Source: an uncultured Collinsella sp.
GTDB taxonomy: Bacteria; Actinomycetota; Coriobacteriia; Coriobacteriales; Coriobacteriaceae
Assembly: GCA_958407555.1 (NCBI GenBank)
Contig: CATYJC010000014.1
Span: forward strand, 1-23,114
Length of the DNA: 23,114 nt
Direction: 5' to 3'
Below are positions 15,836 to 23,081 of this stretch, piece after piece. Every line of letters begins with the position of its first letter. Position 1 is the first letter of the stretch. Position numbers and translations under genes: made by a program. The notes under the pieces are model-generated. The model worked only from the letters and a program-made list of their open reading frames with translations. It was not told where the DNA came from and searched no databases.

Positions 15836-16687
15836 ATGCTTAATGGGTGCGCATATATATTGACGGTCGACGTGGGCAACACGTTCATTCGCTTTGGCCT
15901 GTTTGCAGAGGATTCGGCCGCGGCGCAGGAATGTCCGCTTGCGACGTGCGAGATCACCACGCCGTCGAGCATTACGGCCGACGAAGTGCGTATGCGTCTC
16001 GCTCAAGTCATGGCCGCGCTGGCGGCCGATGCGGGCATGCCCGGCACGCTCGTGCCCACGGCGGCCGTGCTGAGCTGCGTGGTGCCGGCGCTCGAGCGCC
16101 CGTGGAAGGCGGCGCTTTCCCGTACCTGCACGGGACGCGTGCTCACGGTGGGACCGGGCCTCAAGACCGGCATGCCCGTGCACTACGACGACCCGGCCGA
16201 GATCGGCCCCGACCGCATCGCCGATGCCGTGGCGGCACGCGCCGTCTACGGCTCTCCCTGTATCGTGATCGACTTGGGTACCACGACCAATATCGAGGTC
16301 ATCGACGCGCACGGTACCTTTGTGGGCGGCGTCATCGCGCCGGGTCTGGCGCTCGGCGCCCGCTCGCTTTCGGCGGCTGCGGCGCGTCTACCCCAGGTCG
16401 AGCCCTCGGCACCGACGCATGTGATCGGCCGTAACACGCGCGAGGCCATGCGCTCGGGAGTGGTCTTGGGCGAGGTAGCCCGCATCGACGGCATGCTCGA
16501 CATGGTGCTTGCCGAGATGCGCGCGACCAAGGCCGCGGGGGAGGATGGCGTGCCCATCGTCATTACTGGCGACGATGCCGAGGCGCTCGCGGCGTTGGTC
16601 GGCCACAGCCTGACGGTAGATGACGCACTGACGCTGCGGGGTCTCGCCGAGCTCTACCGCATCAACCAAAAGCCCCGCCGCGTGTAA
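15836..16687 (+). CDS. coaX: Type III pantothenate kinase
   Basis: 283 residues. It phosphorylates pantothenate with ATP, the first step of CoA synthesis. It shows the ASKHA fold motifs of the CoaX class: VDVGNT at 11-16 (phosphate loop), GPDR at 124-127 with the Asp usually assigned as catalytic base, VIDLGTTT around D146 (second phosphate site), and GGVIAPGL in the second half, where the family has its GG(x)I(x)PG motif. The length is normal. The start is the ATG at 15836 with AAAGGAG nine bases upstream; a TTG at 15782 in the same frame falls in the promoter and repeat and is rejected. It is the first gene of a plus-strand run. CoaX enzymes are generally insensitive to feedback by CoA, unlike CoaA. 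Confidence 0.95.
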   Translation: MLNGCAYILTVDVGNTFIRFGLFAEDSAAAQECPLATCEITTPSSITADEVRMRLAQVMAALAADAGMPGTLVPTAAVLSCVVPALERPWKAALSRTCTGRVLTVGPGLKTGMPVHYDDPAEIGPDRIADAVAARAVYGSPCIVIDLGTTTNIEVIDAHGTFVGGVIAPGLALGARSLSAAAARLPQVEPSAPTHVIGRNTREAMRSGVVLGEVARIDGMLDMVLAEMRATKAAGEDGVPIVITGDDAEALAALVGHSLTVDDALTLRGLAELYRINQKPRRV

Positions 16688-16728
16688 AAGTGAGGGCGCC
16701 GGCGGGACAAACGCCTCCACCTTTCACC

Positions 16729-16737
16729 TGCTACAAT
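16729..16737 (+). promoter_or_regulatory. Extended -10 promoter of the dCMP deaminase gene
   Basis: TGC-TACAAT at 16729-16737 is a good extended -10. No clear -35 is seen, which extended -10 promoters can tolerate. Transcription would start near 16744, leaving a leader of about 28 bases with the ribosome site. Confidence 0.55.
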
Positions 16738-16771
16738 GGGTCAAACTATTGCGATTACGGAGGTGTCTGCC

Positions 16772-17296
16772 ATGTCGGACGATCTTCATCAAACTTCGTC
16801 AGGCAAGCGCCTGGACGTCATTAGCTGGGACGAGTTCTTTATGAGCGTGGCCATCGCCGCGCAGCGCCGCAGCAAGGACCCCAATACGCAGGTGGGTGCG
16901 TGCATCGCCAGCACCAACCACCGCATCCTTTCGGTGGGCTACAACGGTACACCCTCGGCGCTCAACGACGACTTTTTCCCGTGGGGTACGAGCGACGACC
17001 CGCTGCAGGACAAGCACAACTACGTGGTCCATGCCGAGGCCAACGCCGTGCTCAACTACCGTGGCTCGCTCAAGGATCTCGAGGGTTCCACGGTCTACGT
17101 TACGCTGTTCCCGTGCCACGACTGCGCCAAGATCCTGGCGCAGGTGGGCGTGGGCGAGGTCGTCTACCTGGACAACAAGTACGCCGACACCGATGATGGA
17201 CGCATCAGCCGCCGCATCCTCGACTCCTGCGGCATCAGCTACCGCCAGGTTATCGTCGATGTTCACATCGGCACCGAGGGGCAGGCTCAGCAGTAG
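16772..17296 (+). CDS. dCMP deaminase family protein
   Basis: 174 residues of the cytidine/deoxycytidylate deaminase fold. The zinc site is complete: HAE at 87-89 and PCHDC with C115 and C118, where the His and two Cys bind zinc and Glu89 is the proton shuttle. The N-terminal motif SKDPNTQVGACI and the phrase GYNGTP are typical of the dCMP deaminase/ComEB branch, which converts dCMP to dUMP for thymidylate synthesis. The ATG at 16772 is chosen because GGAGGTG lies seven bases before it; an in-frame ATG at 16736 sits on the -10 box and cannot be in the transcript from that promoter. The extra 20 residues at the C-terminus end in Gly/Gln. Between this gene and the next lie 172 bases with a repeat fragment. 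Confidence 0.93.
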   Translation: MSDDLHQTSSGKRLDVISWDEFFMSVAIAAQRRSKDPNTQVGACIASTNHRILSVGYNGTPSALNDDFFPWGTSDDPLQDKHNYVVHAEANAVLNYRGSLKDLEGSTVYVTLFPCHDCAKILAQVGVGEVVYLDNKYADTDDGRISRRILDSCGISYRQVIVDVHIGTEGQAQQ

Positions 17297-17330
17297 CGCG
17301 TGGCAACGTCAGCTGGCAACAAAAGGCAGC

Positions 17331-17356
17331 CAAAAGAGCCCCGTCCCAAATTGACT
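17331..17356. repeat. Fragment of the GGGACGGGG-type intergenic repeat
   Basis: AGCCCCGTCCCAAA (17337-17350) is the reverse complement of the word at 15658-15671 apart from flanking bases, and TCCCAAATTGACT (17344-17356) repeats 15775-15787 exactly. No matching second arm is visible nearby, so this may be a decayed or half copy. Confidence 0.6.
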
Positions 17357-17468
17357 ACTCGTGAAAGTCGCGTCTGCGCGCATGGATGGCTCGTGAGCGG
17401 GTACATGGCTGTAGTAACATAGCTTCTGTCCGCGGGCGCGCCCGCGTAATTGTGAGAAAGGAGCCCCT

Positions 17469-17747
17469 GTGGCTGTTAACGAAGAGCTGCTTAAGAAGGT
17501 TCTTGAAGAGATTCGCCCCAACCTGCAGGCCGACGGCGGCGATATGGAGTATGTGGGCGTTGACGACGAGGGTGTCGTCAAGCTGGAGCTGCAGGGCGCT
17601 TGCGCCGGCTGCCCCATGAGCTCGCTAACCCTTTCCATGGGTATCGAGCGCATCCTGAAGGAGCACGTGCCCGGCGTTACCCGCGTTGAGCAGGTCAATG
17701 CCTCCGGCGAGACCGACGACCTGTACGACGAGTACGCGCCGTTCTAA
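17469..17747 (+). CDS. NifU-like Fe-S cluster scaffold/carrier protein
   Basis: 92 residues, the size of a stand-alone NifU C-terminal (Nfu) domain. The key motif is C45-AG-C48 (GACAGCPMS in context, with SLTLSMGIE after it), where the CxxC of two subunits holds a 4Fe-4S cluster. The segment IRPNLQADGGDMEYVGV near the N-terminus is the other family hallmark. It passes clusters to apo-proteins in the cytoplasm. The start is GTG at 17469 with AAAGGAG five bases before it. The acidic C-terminus (GETDDLYDEYAPF) is an added tail. In this strain the 4Fe-4S-rich activase fusion is one possible client, which is inference. Confidence 0.93.
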   Translation: MAVNEELLKKVLEEIRPNLQADGGDMEYVGVDDEGVVKLELQGACAGCPMSSLTLSMGIERILKEHVPGVTRVEQVNASGETDDLYDEYAPF

Positions 17748-17796
17748 GATGCGAAAGCTGCGGACGGCATACTCCGCATAGACGTTACGCCCAAAT

Positions 17797-17829
17797 ATGC
17801 GGCTGCGAGCGCAAGGCCCGCGGCCGCAT
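17797..17829 (+). terminator. Possible weak terminator between the NifU-like gene and lgt
   Basis: Arms 17797-17807 and 17819-17829 (11 bp, one G-U) are followed only by TTGTATG, a poor T run. It may end most transcripts of the NifU-like gene or act as a leader hairpin of lgt. Confidence 0.4.
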
Positions 17830-17856
17830 TTGTATGTAGGGAGTAGGAGGGTCGAC

Positions 17857-18678
17857 ATGCTCAACGACTTCTACCATATGCTTGATCCTGTCGCGATCTC
17901 GGCGGGCCCCATCACCATCTACTGGTACGGCCTGGCCTACGTGGTCGGCGCTCTGCTCACGGCGGTCGTCATGTACCGCACACAGCGTCGCTGGGGCTTT
18001 AACATCACGATTGACGACCTGACGAGTGTCGTGGTCGGCGTGGTCTTTGGCCTCATTATCGGTGCGCGCCTGTTCTACGTCGTCTTTTATGGTGATGGCT
18101 ACTACTGGGCGCACCCGCTCGAGATTTTTGCCACCAACGAGGGCGGCATGAGCTTCCATGGCGGCTTGGTGGGCGGCATTATCGGCGGCATCATCGTGTG
18201 CCGCATGTATAAGCTCGATGCCTGGACTTTGGCAGACCTTGCCGTCATAGGCGCGCCGCTGGCCTTGTGCCTGGGCCGTTGTGCCAACTTTGTCAACGGT
18301 GAGCTGTGGGGCAAGCCGACCGATCTGCCCTGGGGCGTGGTCTTCGGTGGCACCGCGGGGGATATGCCGCGTCACCCCTCCCAGCTCTACGAGGCATTTC
18401 TTGAGGGCATTGTACTCTTCTGCATTCTGCAGGTGCTCAGCCGCAAAAAACCGCTGCTGTCCCAGGGTACGTTTATGGGTGTGTTTGTGATGGGTTACGG
18501 CATCGTCCGCTTCCTCATTGAGTTTGTGCGCGTACCCGATGCCCAGTTGGGCTATCTGCTGGGCGGCGTCATCACCATGGGTCAGCTACTGAGCCTGCCA
18601 CTTGTGATTGCAGGCCTGGCGCTCATCATCTTTGCCCTCCGCCGCAACCGTCCCCAGCGCATCTACCTCGACGCCTAA
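17857..18678 (+). CDS. lgt: Prolipoprotein diacylglyceryl transferase
   Basis: 273 residues with about seven membrane segments. It transfers diacylglycerol from phosphatidylglycerol to the lipobox cysteine of prolipoproteins at the membrane. Family motifs are present: MSFHGGLVGG with His101 in place of the conserved E. coli His103; the signature LGRCANFVNGELWGKP starting at 139, with the conserved Arg at 141 and Asn/Glu in NGE; and RHPSQLYEA. The usual small residue after the signature Arg is Cys142 here. The start is the ATG at 17857 after TAGGAGG (17844-17850); an open frame reaching back to 17797 runs through the hairpin and is not used. A GGGGACAGG-type hairpin overlaps the stop codon. 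Confidence 0.95.
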   Translation: MLNDFYHMLDPVAISAGPITIYWYGLAYVVGALLTAVVMYRTQRRWGFNITIDDLTSVVVGVVFGLIIGARLFYVVFYGDGYYWAHPLEIFATNEGGMSFHGGLVGGIIGGIIVCRMYKLDAWTLADLAVIGAPLALCLGRCANFVNGELWGKPTDLPWGVVFGGTAGDMPRHPSQLYEAFLEGIVLFCILQVLSRKKPLLSQGTFMGVFVMGYGIVRFLIEFVRVPDAQLGYLLGGVITMGQLLSLPLVIAGLALIIFALRRNRPQRIYLDA

Positions 18679-18713
18679 CCACCACAAAGGGGACAGGCAC
18701 CTTTGTGGTGGTT
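18677..18713. repeat. GGGGACAGG-type intergenic hairpin, copy 1
   Basis: Perfect 14-bp arms 18677-18690 (AACCACCACAAAGG) and 18700-18713 enclose GGACAGGCA. It begins in the stop codon of lgt. It has no T run, so it is not a classic terminator, though the hairpin may still protect or end the lgt message. Confidence 0.85.
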
Positions 18714-18754
18714 TGCTGGGCAACGATGACAGAACCGTAACGTTTCCCCAGATA

Positions 18755-18793
18755 AAACCTGCCAAAATAAACCTGTCCCTTTTTGGCAGGTTT
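18755..18793. repeat. GGGGACAGG-type intergenic hairpin, copy 2 (reverse orientation)
   Basis: Perfect 13-bp arms 18755-18767 (AAACCTGCCAAAA) and 18781-18793 enclose a 13-base loop with CCTGTCCC, the complement of the GGGACAGG word in copy 1. It ends just before the ribosome site of the 18814 gene. Confidence 0.85.
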
Positions 18794-18813
18794 CTAGAAA
18801 GGCTCTTTGGACT

Positions 18814-20997
18814 GTGAAGGATTCCGATCTCTCCACAACGGCTGCGCGCGACGCTGCCCGCATCGTCTGGTTTAAGCGCTACCCCGCCAAGCAGACGCTC
18901 ATCGCATTTTTGCTCGCGCTGTTGGCGACCACGGCGTTTTCCATCGATCCCGCCCCGGTGTCGAGCAACGCAGTCTTGGCGATTGACCCCAAAGCCTCGG
19001 GCATGCTGTACGTGTGCTACGAGGTGCTCCTCTCGTTTGCCGGCCATACCGACGCGGTCATGCTGCTTGCATTTGCCTGCCTGCTCACGCTGCCGTTTCG
19101 CTACGTGTTCTTTGGCCGTGGCGACACCTGGCGCCCATCAATCATTCTGCCGTCGCTGTTCTTCGCCATCTGCATGGTGTTCGGCCGCAGCTACGACCTC
19201 ACCGACTCGGCCGAGATTGTCCTTGGCGACAAAGCTCGCATCATCTGCGCCTGGATTGGCGGCGCGGGCTGGATGCTCCTGGCGATTGTTGCCTTCTACC
19301 TTGCCTTTGAGTGTCTTGATTGGCTGAGCTCTCGGCGCATTCCGTTTTCCGAAGCGCACTTTGGCCGCGTATGGCGTGTGACTCACGCCGTGCTCTCGGT
19401 CCATCCCTTTGCCGGGCCCTTCCTGGTGCTTATGATCGCTTGGGCGCCCACGCTTATCGCTTCGCTGCCTGGCCTTTTTATGGGAGATACGGGCGCGCAG
19501 ATTCGCCAGTGGTTTAACTATCCCAACGGCACGAGCGACTACCTGCGCCTACTCAACCCCAACGTGCTGCTCAACGGGCATCATCCCGTAGTGCACACGG
19601 CCATTATCGGTTCGTGCGTCCAGCTAGGGCTTTCACTGTTCAACAGCGCCAACGCAGGTCTTGCCATCTATACCTGTGCTCAGTTCGTCATCACGGCCGC
19701 CTGCATGGCCTATTCCATCTCGTCGCTGCGCAAACTGGGCGTGGGCCTGCCGGTTCGCGGTGCGATCCTGCTGTTCTTTGCGTTTATGCCGATGTTCTCT
19801 AACTACGCGGCGTTGCTCACCAAAGACGTGCTCTTTGCCGACGCGTTTTTGGTGCTGCTGGTGCAGACCGTGAAGCTCGTGGCCTGCGGTCTGCCCCGTC
19901 GTGATGCCAATGTCGAGCGAGCGGGCGAGAGAGCCCCCGTGCTCTTTGCGCGCCACGACTGGCTGCTGCTCGCTCTGGGCGCCATGGGTTCCACGTTCCT
20001 GCGCAACGGCGGCCTGGTGTTTCCCCTGGCGGCATGCGTAATCGCAGCGGCGTTTTGCGTATGGGACGTGCATGTGGCTCGTCGTGCAGCCAAGCAGACT
20101 GGTGCTGCACCTTCGGGCGCCATCCCGCGTTTCCGCTGGGTTGGCGTTCTCGCGGTGCTCGCGCTCTGCCTTGCCTCTAATATGTACTTCACCAAGGTCT
20201 TTATGCCGGCGCACGATATCACGCCTGGTTCCAAGCGCGAAATCCTCTCAATTCCGTTCCAGCAGACGGCTCGTTTCGTCCAAAAGCACGACGGCCTCAA
20301 CTCGGGCGTCAACCCCACGGTTAAGGAGGACGGCACCATCGTGGAGGCTCCTTGCGACGGTTCGGTGACCGACGAAGAGCGTGCCGTGATCGATCGCGTA
20401 CTCAAGTACGAGAACCTGGGCCGCCGCTACAACCCCGACAAGTCCGATGCCGTCAAGAACTGCTTTAACGAGTACGCCTCGCAGGAGGACATCGATGCCT
20501 ATTTTGAGGTATGGGCTCAGATGTTTAAGAAGGATCCCGAGTGCTATATTTCGGCGCTTATCAATAACTACTATGGTTATTTTTATCCGAGCGCGCGCGA
20601 TGCCTGGGTCTACAGCACGGCGCGTAGTGCCGAGATCATGGCGCGTCCCGACAACCTCAAGTACTTCGATTTCCATTCGGTTGACAGCAACGTGGTGCGC
20701 TGGTGCGACCATCTGATCAACCTATACCGTGTGGCGGTGCAGCGCATCCCGTTTATTTCGCTCACCATGAGCTCGGCCACCTATGTGTGGATCATGATCG
20801 CCGTGGTGGTCTACCTGCTGCGTCGTCATTCATGGCGTGCGCTGGCGATCTGGGTGCCGCTGTTGGGCGTACTCGCCGTGTGCCTGATTGGCCCGTGCAA
20901 CGGCTCGACCTACATGCGCTACCTGTATCCGGTCATCGCCTGCATGCCCTTCGCCATCGGCGCCACCGTCACCCGCAGCGACTTCCTCTGGTCATAA
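18814..20997 (+). CDS. Large polytopic membrane protein, GT-C glycosyltransferase-like (DUF6020-like)
   Basis: 727 residues. A short cytoplasmic start is followed by a membrane segment at about 29-45 and roughly a dozen more, with a soluble, probably extracellular region of about 150 residues between about 465 and 640 and further membrane segments at the end. The phrases LPGLFMGDTGAQIRQWFNYP (D225) and LNGHHPVVHT (254-262, with H256 and H257), then LLTKDVLFAD, are the pattern of bacterial GT-C-like proteins, where acidic and His residues of the first outer loops bind the lipid-linked sugar donor. The role in glycan or teichoic-type polymer decoration is inferred from that pattern only; donor and acceptor are unknown. 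The start is GTG at 18814 with AAAGG 11 bases before it. It may be a stand-alone unit. Confidence 0.8.
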   Translation: MKDSDLSTTAARDAARIVWFKRYPAKQTLIAFLLALLATTAFSIDPAPVSSNAVLAIDPKASGMLYVCYEVLLSFAGHTDAVMLLAFACLLTLPFRYVFFGRGDTWRPSIILPSLFFAICMVFGRSYDLTDSAEIVLGDKARIICAWIGGAGWMLLAIVAFYLAFECLDWLSSRRIPFSEAHFGRVWRVTHAVLSVHPFAGPFLVLMIAWAPTLIASLPGLFMGDTGAQIRQWFNYPNGTSDYLRLLNPNVLLNGHHPVVHTAIIGSCVQLGLSLFNSANAGLAIYTCAQFVITAACMAYSISSLRKLGVGLPVRGAILLFFAFMPMFSNYAALLTKDVLFADAFLVLLVQTVKLVACGLPRRDANVERAGERAPVLFARHDWLLLALGAMGSTFLRNGGLVFPLAACVIAAAFCVWDVHVARRAAKQTGAAPSGAIPRFRWVGVLAVLALCLASNMYFTKVFMPAHDITPGSKREILSIPFQQTARFVQKHDGLNSGVNPTVKEDGTIVEAPCDGSVTDEERAVIDRVLKYENLGRRYNPDKSDAVKNCFNEYASQEDIDAYFEVWAQMFKKDPECYISALINNYYGYFYPSARDAWVYSTARSAEIMARPDNLKYFDFHSVDSNVVRWCDHLINLYRVAVQRIPFISLTMSSATYVWIMIAVVVYLLRRHSWRALAIWVPLLGVLAVCLIGPCNGSTYMRYLYPVIACMPFAIGATVTRSDFLWS

Positions 20998-20998
20998 C

Positions 20999-21031
20999 TT
21001 GGTGCATTGGGGTCAGGTTTCTTTGCACCAA
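20999..21031. repeat. GGGGACAGG-type intergenic hairpin, copy 3 (variant)
   Basis: Arms TTGGTGCA 20999-21006 and TGCACCAA 21024-21031 enclose a loop with GGGGTCAGGTTTC, one base different from the GGGGACAGG word of copy 1. It starts two bases after the end of the 18814 gene. Confidence 0.7.
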
Positions 21032-21124
21032 AGGGGGCATCATCACGACGCCTTCATTTTGGGGTTTATCTCGCAGGCCAGTAGGTATATCATAACGACT
21101 GATATTTACAAGCAATAAAACCGC

Positions 21125-21169
21125 AGGTAAAAGGTTTGCATAAACCGGTTTAGTCCCTAAAAGTCCCTA
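21125..21169. other. Candidate attachment region next to the integrase gene
   Basis: AGTCCCT occurs at 21152-21158 and 21162-21168, exactly one helical turn apart, the second copy overlapping the integrase stop codon. Just upstream GGTTTGCATAAACC (21133-21146) is an imperfect short hairpin followed by GGTTTAG. Integrase-proximal repeats of this kind are usual for core or arm binding sites. No tRNA gene end is seen here, and the other junction lies outside the window, so the exact core cannot be set. Confidence 0.35.
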
Positions 21170-22282
21170 TGGAACAAGGCCTGCTTCCTGAAACGCGTCC
21201 GCTACCGTGTTGACGAGCATCATTAAACTAGCGCGGACATAGTGCTTGGCTGACACGCTCGAACCGGAATGACCCATCAAGACTTCTAGGGTGTCTGGTG
21301 CAATCCTGACCTCGTACTGCCAGCTCGTGCGCCATGAGTTGCGGAGGTTGCGCAACGGGTGGTACTCGAACCCGAGCCTTTCGGCCTCGCGCTCCCATAT
21401 CGCCTTCATCCTCGCGGACGTGAGCGGTTCGCCCTGCATGTTCTCGATGAAAAGGCAGTGTCCGCCATCGACTCGTTCATCGGCGATTTCCGCGAGACGT
21501 TCACCCCATCTGCCGGGAACGACGACATGGCGTCGGCTGCTCTCGGTCTTAACGCGCTCTACGACGCCTTGCCCGCGTACGGCCTCGCGCTCGATTGGGA
21601 CGACGGCACAGACCGTCCCGTTGTCGGCCCTGACAAGCTCGACCGACGCAGGGTCGACGGCAGCAGCCTCGCCCGGACGGCATGATCCGAACGCACCGAG
21701 CAGGAATACACCCTCCATGCGCGAGCCGTGCAGCAGTTCCGCCATGCGGACAAGCTCCGCCATGTCATACACTCCGGCGTCCATCTTCGCCACATCGCCA
21801 GGCATCTCGAGGCCGACGGAGGTCGGGTCGGAATCGGTTAGCTCGAACTTGACGGCGGTGCGGTAGATTCCGGACAGCATGTTAACGGCACGCTGGGCCT
21901 GGTTTTTCGTCATGGAGTCTATCCACTCCTGGATGGCGAGCGGTCTGACCGACGAGAGCAAGCAGTCCCCGAACTTAGGCTCGACGTACCTACGCCATGT
22001 CGACCTGTACATGTTCAGCGTGTTCTCTGCTAAACGCTTCTCGCATGACGGCCAGTACAGCGTGTCAAATACGTAACGCACTGTGTATGTCCTGCGCTCG
22101 TCGGTTGAGTGCAGCTCGATCAGCCTGTCTCGCTCCCTGCGAGCCTCCGTGAGCGTGCCTGTGAAGTTGGAGCTGAGTCTCCTGTATCCCTTGCCGTCAC
22201 GCTTGTCTCCCCAATAGCGTATGCGGTACCTGTTGCGGTCGAGTTTGGCAATCGAACCCTTCTCTGCCCTCATGCGTGGCAT
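21167..22282 (-). CDS. int: Tyrosine recombinase (phage/ICE-type integrase)
   Basis: 371 residues. The N-terminal 60 residues hold a small basic beta domain (KGSIAKLDRNRYRIRYWGDK) like the arm-binding AP2-type domain of such integrases; residues about 65-165 are the SAM-like core-binding domain. The catalytic domain has the full set: R202 in SCRPGEAA, K245 in RVKTESSRRH, H308 and R311 in YHPLRNLRNSW, H338 in LMGHSG, and the nucleophile Y348 in KHYVRAS. All active residues are present, so it should be functional. The ATG at 22282 has AGGAGGG about ten bases upstream; an in-frame ATG at 22273 is a less likely alternative. It catalyses site-specific insertion and excision of the element to which it belongs. 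Confidence 0.95.
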   Translation of the reverse strand: MPRMRAEKGSIAKLDRNRYRIRYWGDKRDGKGYRRLSSNFTGTLTEARRERDRLIELHSTDERRTYTVRYVFDTLYWPSCEKRLAENTLNMYRSTWRRYVEPKFGDCLLSSVRPLAIQEWIDSMTKNQAQRAVNMLSGIYRTAVKFELTDSDPTSVGLEMPGDVAKMDAGVYDMAELVRMAELLHGSRMEGVFLLGAFGSCRPGEAAAVDPASVELVRADNGTVCAVVPIEREAVRGQGVVERVKTESSRRHVVVPGRWGERLAEIADERVDGGHCLFIENMQGEPLTSARMKAIWEREAERLGFEYHPLRNLRNSWRTSWQYEVRIAPDTLEVLMGHSGSSVSAKHYVRASLMMLVNTVADAFQEAGLVP

Positions 22283-22322
22283 AATTTACCTGCCCTCCTG
22301 CCGTAAGCGGGTCGGTCCTGTG

Positions 22323-22355
22323 GGGCGTCGTGCATCTTGGCGGGTGGCGACGCCC
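22323..22355. other. 8-bp-arm hairpin between the second regulator gene and the integrase gene
   Basis: GGGCGTCG 22323-22330 and CGACGCCC 22348-22355 enclose 17 bases. It lies in the 79-base gap before the integrase start. On the minus strand no T run follows, so it may attenuate or stabilise the message rather than end it. Confidence 0.4.
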
Positions 22356-22361
22356 TGCTTT

Positions 22362-22691
22362 CTAATCGTCTGACTCTCCCTCGGACATTTTCGCCTGGTC
22401 GCGTGCATAGTCCAAGAGGCGTCTCTTTCGCTCGACAGTGCAGGCCTCGTAGCTGTCGAGAAGCCACTGTCTGAGATAGTCCTCCTTTCTTTTCGGCGGT
22501 GTGCGCCCGGCAAGCTCGTCCAGCGTGCACCCAAGCCTGTCGGCAATCTCCGCCGCACGCTCGAGCGACATCTTTCGCTTTCCGGACTCATAGCTCTGAT
22601 ACGTGTCGTATTTCATCCCGATTGCATCGCTGAAGGCCTTGCCGTTCGGGTACCCGGCCCTCGCCCTGAGCGCCCGGAGCCTCGTCACCAT
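22362..22691 (-). CDS. XRE-family HTH regulator (second of a tandem pair)
   Basis: 109 residues. A helix-turn-helix domain of the Cro/CI type covers about residues 3-60: FSDAIGMKYDTYQSYESGKRKMS with the recognition helix around DTYQSYESGK, then AAEIADRLGCTLDELAGR, the usual end of the domain. The C-terminal half has the phrase LLDSYEACTVERKRRLLDYARDQ, probably a helical dimerisation segment. The start is an ATG with AGAGGAG eight bases upstream. It lies 26 bases downstream of the other regulator gene, so the two are co-transcribed. It is likely a repressor of element genes; the target is unknown. Confidence 0.9.
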   Translation of the reverse strand: MVTRLRALRARAGYPNGKAFSDAIGMKYDTYQSYESGKRKMSLERAAEIADRLGCTLDELAGRTPPKRKEDYLRQWLLDSYEACTVERKRRLLDYARDQAKMSEGESDD

Positions 22692-22717
22692 ATTCGTCTC
22701 CTCTCGTGTTCGCGAGC

Positions 22718-23047
22718 CTACTCCGCACTCATCGAACCCTGGAACTCAGCGTATTCGGAAACCTTGTCCTTGGCCTCCTGCGTGCACTTGCGGTAGTCGT
22801 CGAGCAGTTCGGCCTCATCGTGCGTGAGCGGCGGAGGCGCGAAATGTGAAGGCTTTCTGCCAACAAGCTCGTCTAGGGAGACGTTGAGCGACTCCGCGAT
22901 TGTGACGGCGCTTTTCAGCGTCGGCGTCTTCGCCCCGCTCATGTAACTGGAGATTAAACCGCTGCTCAGACCGCTAATTCTGCATAGGTCTGCTGGCTTC
23001 ATTCCTCGAGAGGCGAGGATGTCTGGAAGACCCTTCAAAAGAATCAT
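22718..23047 (-). CDS. XRE-family HTH regulator (first of a tandem pair)
   Basis: 109 residues, the same length as its neighbour. The Cro/CI-type domain shows LASRGMKPADLCRISGLSSG with the recognition helix SGLISSYMSGAKTPT, then AVTIAESLNVSLDELVGRKP. The C-terminal part, LTHDEAELLDDYRKCTQEAK, matches the neighbour's LLDSYEACTVERKRRLLDY in layout, so the pair looks like an old duplication. The ATG has AAGGAG upstream, and that site is inside the palindrome at 23057-23076. It is the first gene of the regulator-regulator-integrase unit, so autoregulation would control all three. Confidence 0.9.
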   Translation of the reverse strand: MILLKGLPDILASRGMKPADLCRISGLSSGLISSYMSGAKTPTLKSAVTIAESLNVSLDELVGRKPSHFAPPPLTHDEAELLDDYRKCTQEAKDKVSEYAEFQGSMSAE

Positions 23048-23056
23048 GGCAACTCC

Positions 23057-23081
23057 TTACTCCCTATCGAGAGTAATTTTA
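23057..23081 (-). promoter_or_regulatory. Candidate operator and -10 of the regulator-integrase unit
   Basis: TTACTC 23057-23062 and GAGTAA 23071-23076 form a 20-base palindrome with an 8-base centre, overlapping the ribosome site of the first regulator gene. A minus-strand TAAAAT at 23081-23076 is a possible -10; the TTGTCA at 23100-23095 is only 13 bases away, too close for an ideal -35. Binding by one of the two regulators would block transcription and translation. Confidence 0.45.

Noticed and set aside
16736..16771. The upstream in-frame ATG as start of the dCMP deaminase
   Set aside because: It overlaps the extended -10 box and has no ribosome site; the ATG at 16772 has GGAGGTG.
18677..18713. 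The hairpin after lgt as an ordinary terminator
   Set aside because: The stem is perfect but no T run follows, and the same core word recurs in the other hairpins, so a repeat element explains it better.
21060..21169. A tRNA or tmRNA gene end at the integration site
   Set aside because: No T-arm (GGTTCRANTCC-like) or acceptor stem could be found on either strand.
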